Source: Candidatus Zixiibacteriota bacterium | GTDB lineage: Bacteria; Zixibacteria; MSB-5A5; GN15; PGXB01 | DNA length: 17,141 nt | Reading direction: 5' to 3' | Assembly: GCA_024230695.1 (NCBI GenBank) | Contig: JAAERC010001099.1 | Location: 1 to 17,141, forward strand | Shown: piece by piece, positions 15,921 to 17,141 of the stretch | How positions within the stretch are numbered: the first letter of the stretch is position 1 | Layout of the letters: each line of letters begins with the position of its first letter | Translations under genes and position numbers: made by a program | Notes under the pieces: model-generated | Database searches by the model: none | What the model was told of the DNA's origin: nothing | Seen by the model: the letters and a program-made list of their open reading frames with translations, nothing else

Positions 15921-16995
15921 ACTTTCGGGCGCGGAGCATTATCACGGCACCTATAAAAAGAAAGATGCCGTTTATTAGCCAAGCCGCAATATCGGGATGA
16001 AGTTTTTCTCCATACCCAAGCGACTGAACTATTTTGAAACTGACAAAATAAACCATCGCGATCCCCGATCCGACCGCAAATGATATTGCGATCCCTCCTC
16101 GTTTCGGATTCGAGGCCAATGGGACGCAAATCAAAATAACAATAAACGAGGCAAACGGATATGACAGTTTAAATTTAAGATCGACCAGTTCCCGGCGGTA
16201 TGGTGCACCAGTTCGTTTCATAACGTCGATATAATACTCCAACTCGTCATACCCCATATCCTCAGGTTTCCCGAGAGGTTTTTCAAAGTCGGACGGTTTA
16301 TCTTTTATGTAAGCGGCGCTTAGGGTATCAAAGGTTTCAAATGTTTCGGTCGAATCACTAAAATATCGCCGAACGCCATTATAGAGCATCCAGTTGCGTG
16401 AGGTATATTTTATTTTGTCGGCTGTAATCAGTTCGGCCAGTTTGTCGTTTTCGGAGCGGTAGATCTTAATAATGACACCTTCTTTTTTAGGGACACTATA
16501 GCCCTGAATAAGAAAGAAGAGATCTTTGTTGACCTGTCGGTAAATATTATTAATCGATGATTTTAGTTTTTTGGAGCGTTTTTTTATGGTGTACTCTTTC
16601 ATCTCAACCCGTTTTTTATTACCGGGCGGATAAACATACTCATTGTAATAAATATGCATGATACTAAGGAAAAATGTGAAAAACAGAATCGGTGCCGCTA
16701 TCCGATACAACGAAATGCCCCCGGCTTTCATTGCGAGGATCTCATTTTGGCGGGCCAATATTCCTATCGATGTCAGTGCCGCGAGGAGAACAAAAACCGG
16801 AAGGAACGATTTGACGATCCAGCCGGCAAAATAAACATAATAAATCATGATGTCGCCGAGAGGAACTTCATGGTCAATAAAATGCCGCAACTCCTCGACC
16901 ATATTTATCGCGATGATCAAAACACCGAATCCAAGCGATATCAGTATCAGGATCGAAATAAAATTAGTAAGAATATATCGGTCGAGTGTTTTCAT
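15919..16995 (-). CDS. lptG: LPS export ABC transporter permease LptG
   Basis: One of the two permease subunits that, with LptF and the ATPase LptB, extract lipopolysaccharide from the inner membrane and push it along the LptC-A-D bridge. The 358-residue protein has the family layout: three transmembrane segments at the N-terminus (about 8-30, 55-78, 98-120), a periplasmic β-jellyroll domain (about 125-265), and three at the C-terminus. Typical stretches are LDRYILTNF, the LARQNEILAMKAGGISLYRI coupling region, and SYPFASFIVILICVPLA. The frame is open back to 17100, but the extra 35 residues overlap lptF and are not LptG-like, so I start at the ATG at 16995, 8 bases after the lptF stop and preceded by AAGAGA. 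LptF rather than LptG is less likely, since the preceding gene has the LptF-type tail. Confidence 0.87.
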   Translation of the reverse strand: MKTLDRYILTNFISILILISLGFGVLIIAINMVEELRHFIDHEVPLGDIMIYYVYFAGWIVKSFLPVFVLLAALTSIGILARQNEILAMKAGGISLYRIAAPILFFTFFLSIMHIYYNEYVYPPGNKKRVEMKEYTIKKRSKKLKSSINNIYRQVNKDLFFLIQGYSVPKKEGVIIKIYRSENDKLAELITADKIKYTSRNWMLYNGVRRYFSDSTETFETFDTLSAAYIKDKPSDFEKPLGKPEDMGYDELEYYIDVMKRTGAPYRRELVDLKFKLSYPFASFIVILICVPLASNPKRGGIAISFAVGSGIAMVYFVSFKIVQSLGYGEKLHPDIAAWLINGIFLFIGAVIMLRARK

Positions 16996-17003
16996 GATTC
17001 TCT

Positions 17004-17141
17004 TTATAATTTCCTGAAAAATGAGAACAACGGTTTTTCTGTTATAACTTTTATCAATAAATATAATCCGATTCCACCAATTAAGATATTGGCGGTCCAC
17101 ATCCCCCAGAACGGGTCAACCATCCCGCGATCAGAGAGGTC
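17004..17141 (-). CDS. lptF: C-terminal end of LPS export permease LptF (start outside the window)
   Basis: The last 45 codons of a gene entering from the right edge. The translation ends in DPFWGMWTANILIGGIGLYL and a short basic tail (FSFFRKL). This matches the final transmembrane helix of LptF/YjgP proteins, which usually contains W-x-x-N-x-x-x-x-x-x-G-x-Y-L. Its TAA (17006-17004) is 8 bases before the lptG ATG, giving the standard lptF-lptG order. The call rests on this short tail plus position, so it is less certain than lptG. Confidence 0.72.
   Translation of the reverse strand, partial: DLSDRGMVDPFWGMWTANILIGGIGLYLLIKVITEKPLFSFFRKL

Noticed and set aside
16996..17100. N-terminal extension of LptG by 35 residues
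   Set aside because: It overlaps the end of lptF in another frame, and LptG proteins begin near the MKTLDRYIL stretch, so the start was set at 16995.

Overview
The window comes from a diderm (Gram-negative type) bacterium of moderate-to-low GC. LpxH (lipid A synthesis), LptG and the tail of LptF (lipopolysaccharide export), and several predicted lipoproteins support an outer membrane. The mix of genes, the AT-rich lineage-specific lipoproteins and the thermophile/archaeal-like AhcY subtype suggest an uncultivated FCB-type candidate phylum such as Zixibacteria. That placement is an impression from gene content, not something proven here. Most genes are housekeeping.

Layout. Positions 1-2241 (minus strand) hold tilS-hpt-ftsH, a classic conserved gene order; only the first 83 codons of ftsH are inside the window. 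Positions 2367-3468 (plus) hold two small secreted or lipoprotein genes in tandem, the second interrupted by a frameshift at an eight-T run. Positions 3548-5782 (plus) hold purL with its own promoter and a downstream hairpin. Positions 5872-6858 (plus) encode an unrecognised lipoprotein that converges with no gap on a minus-strand run. In transcription order that run is lpxH-panC (11621-10049), then a separate promoter, then four tightly packed genes for membrane proteins of unknown function (9939-6859). Positions 11761-15207 (plus) hold a sugar-nucleotide transferase, metK and ahcY (SAM synthesis and SAH removal), closed by a strong terminator. Positions 15208-15918 are non-coding and packed with inverted repeats, including a pair that looks like a REPIN. 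Positions 15919-17141 (minus) hold lptG and the end of lptF.

The most interesting parts are the four-gene membrane operon at 6859-9939, which has conserved-looking architecture but no function I can assign, and a two-class pattern of gene starts. Several genes (lpxH, the first gene of the membrane operon, probably tilS and the 5872 lipoprotein) have a -10 hexamer only 7-11 bases before the start codon and no Shine-Dalgarno, which implies leaderless mRNAs. Others (purL, the 2367 lipoprotein) have the -10 about 25 bases upstream and a clear Shine-Dalgarno. The intergenic repeat cluster with a GTAG-footed hairpin pair is a third point of interest.

No tRNA, rRNA, CRISPR array, insertion sequence, phage gene or recognisable riboswitch was seen.
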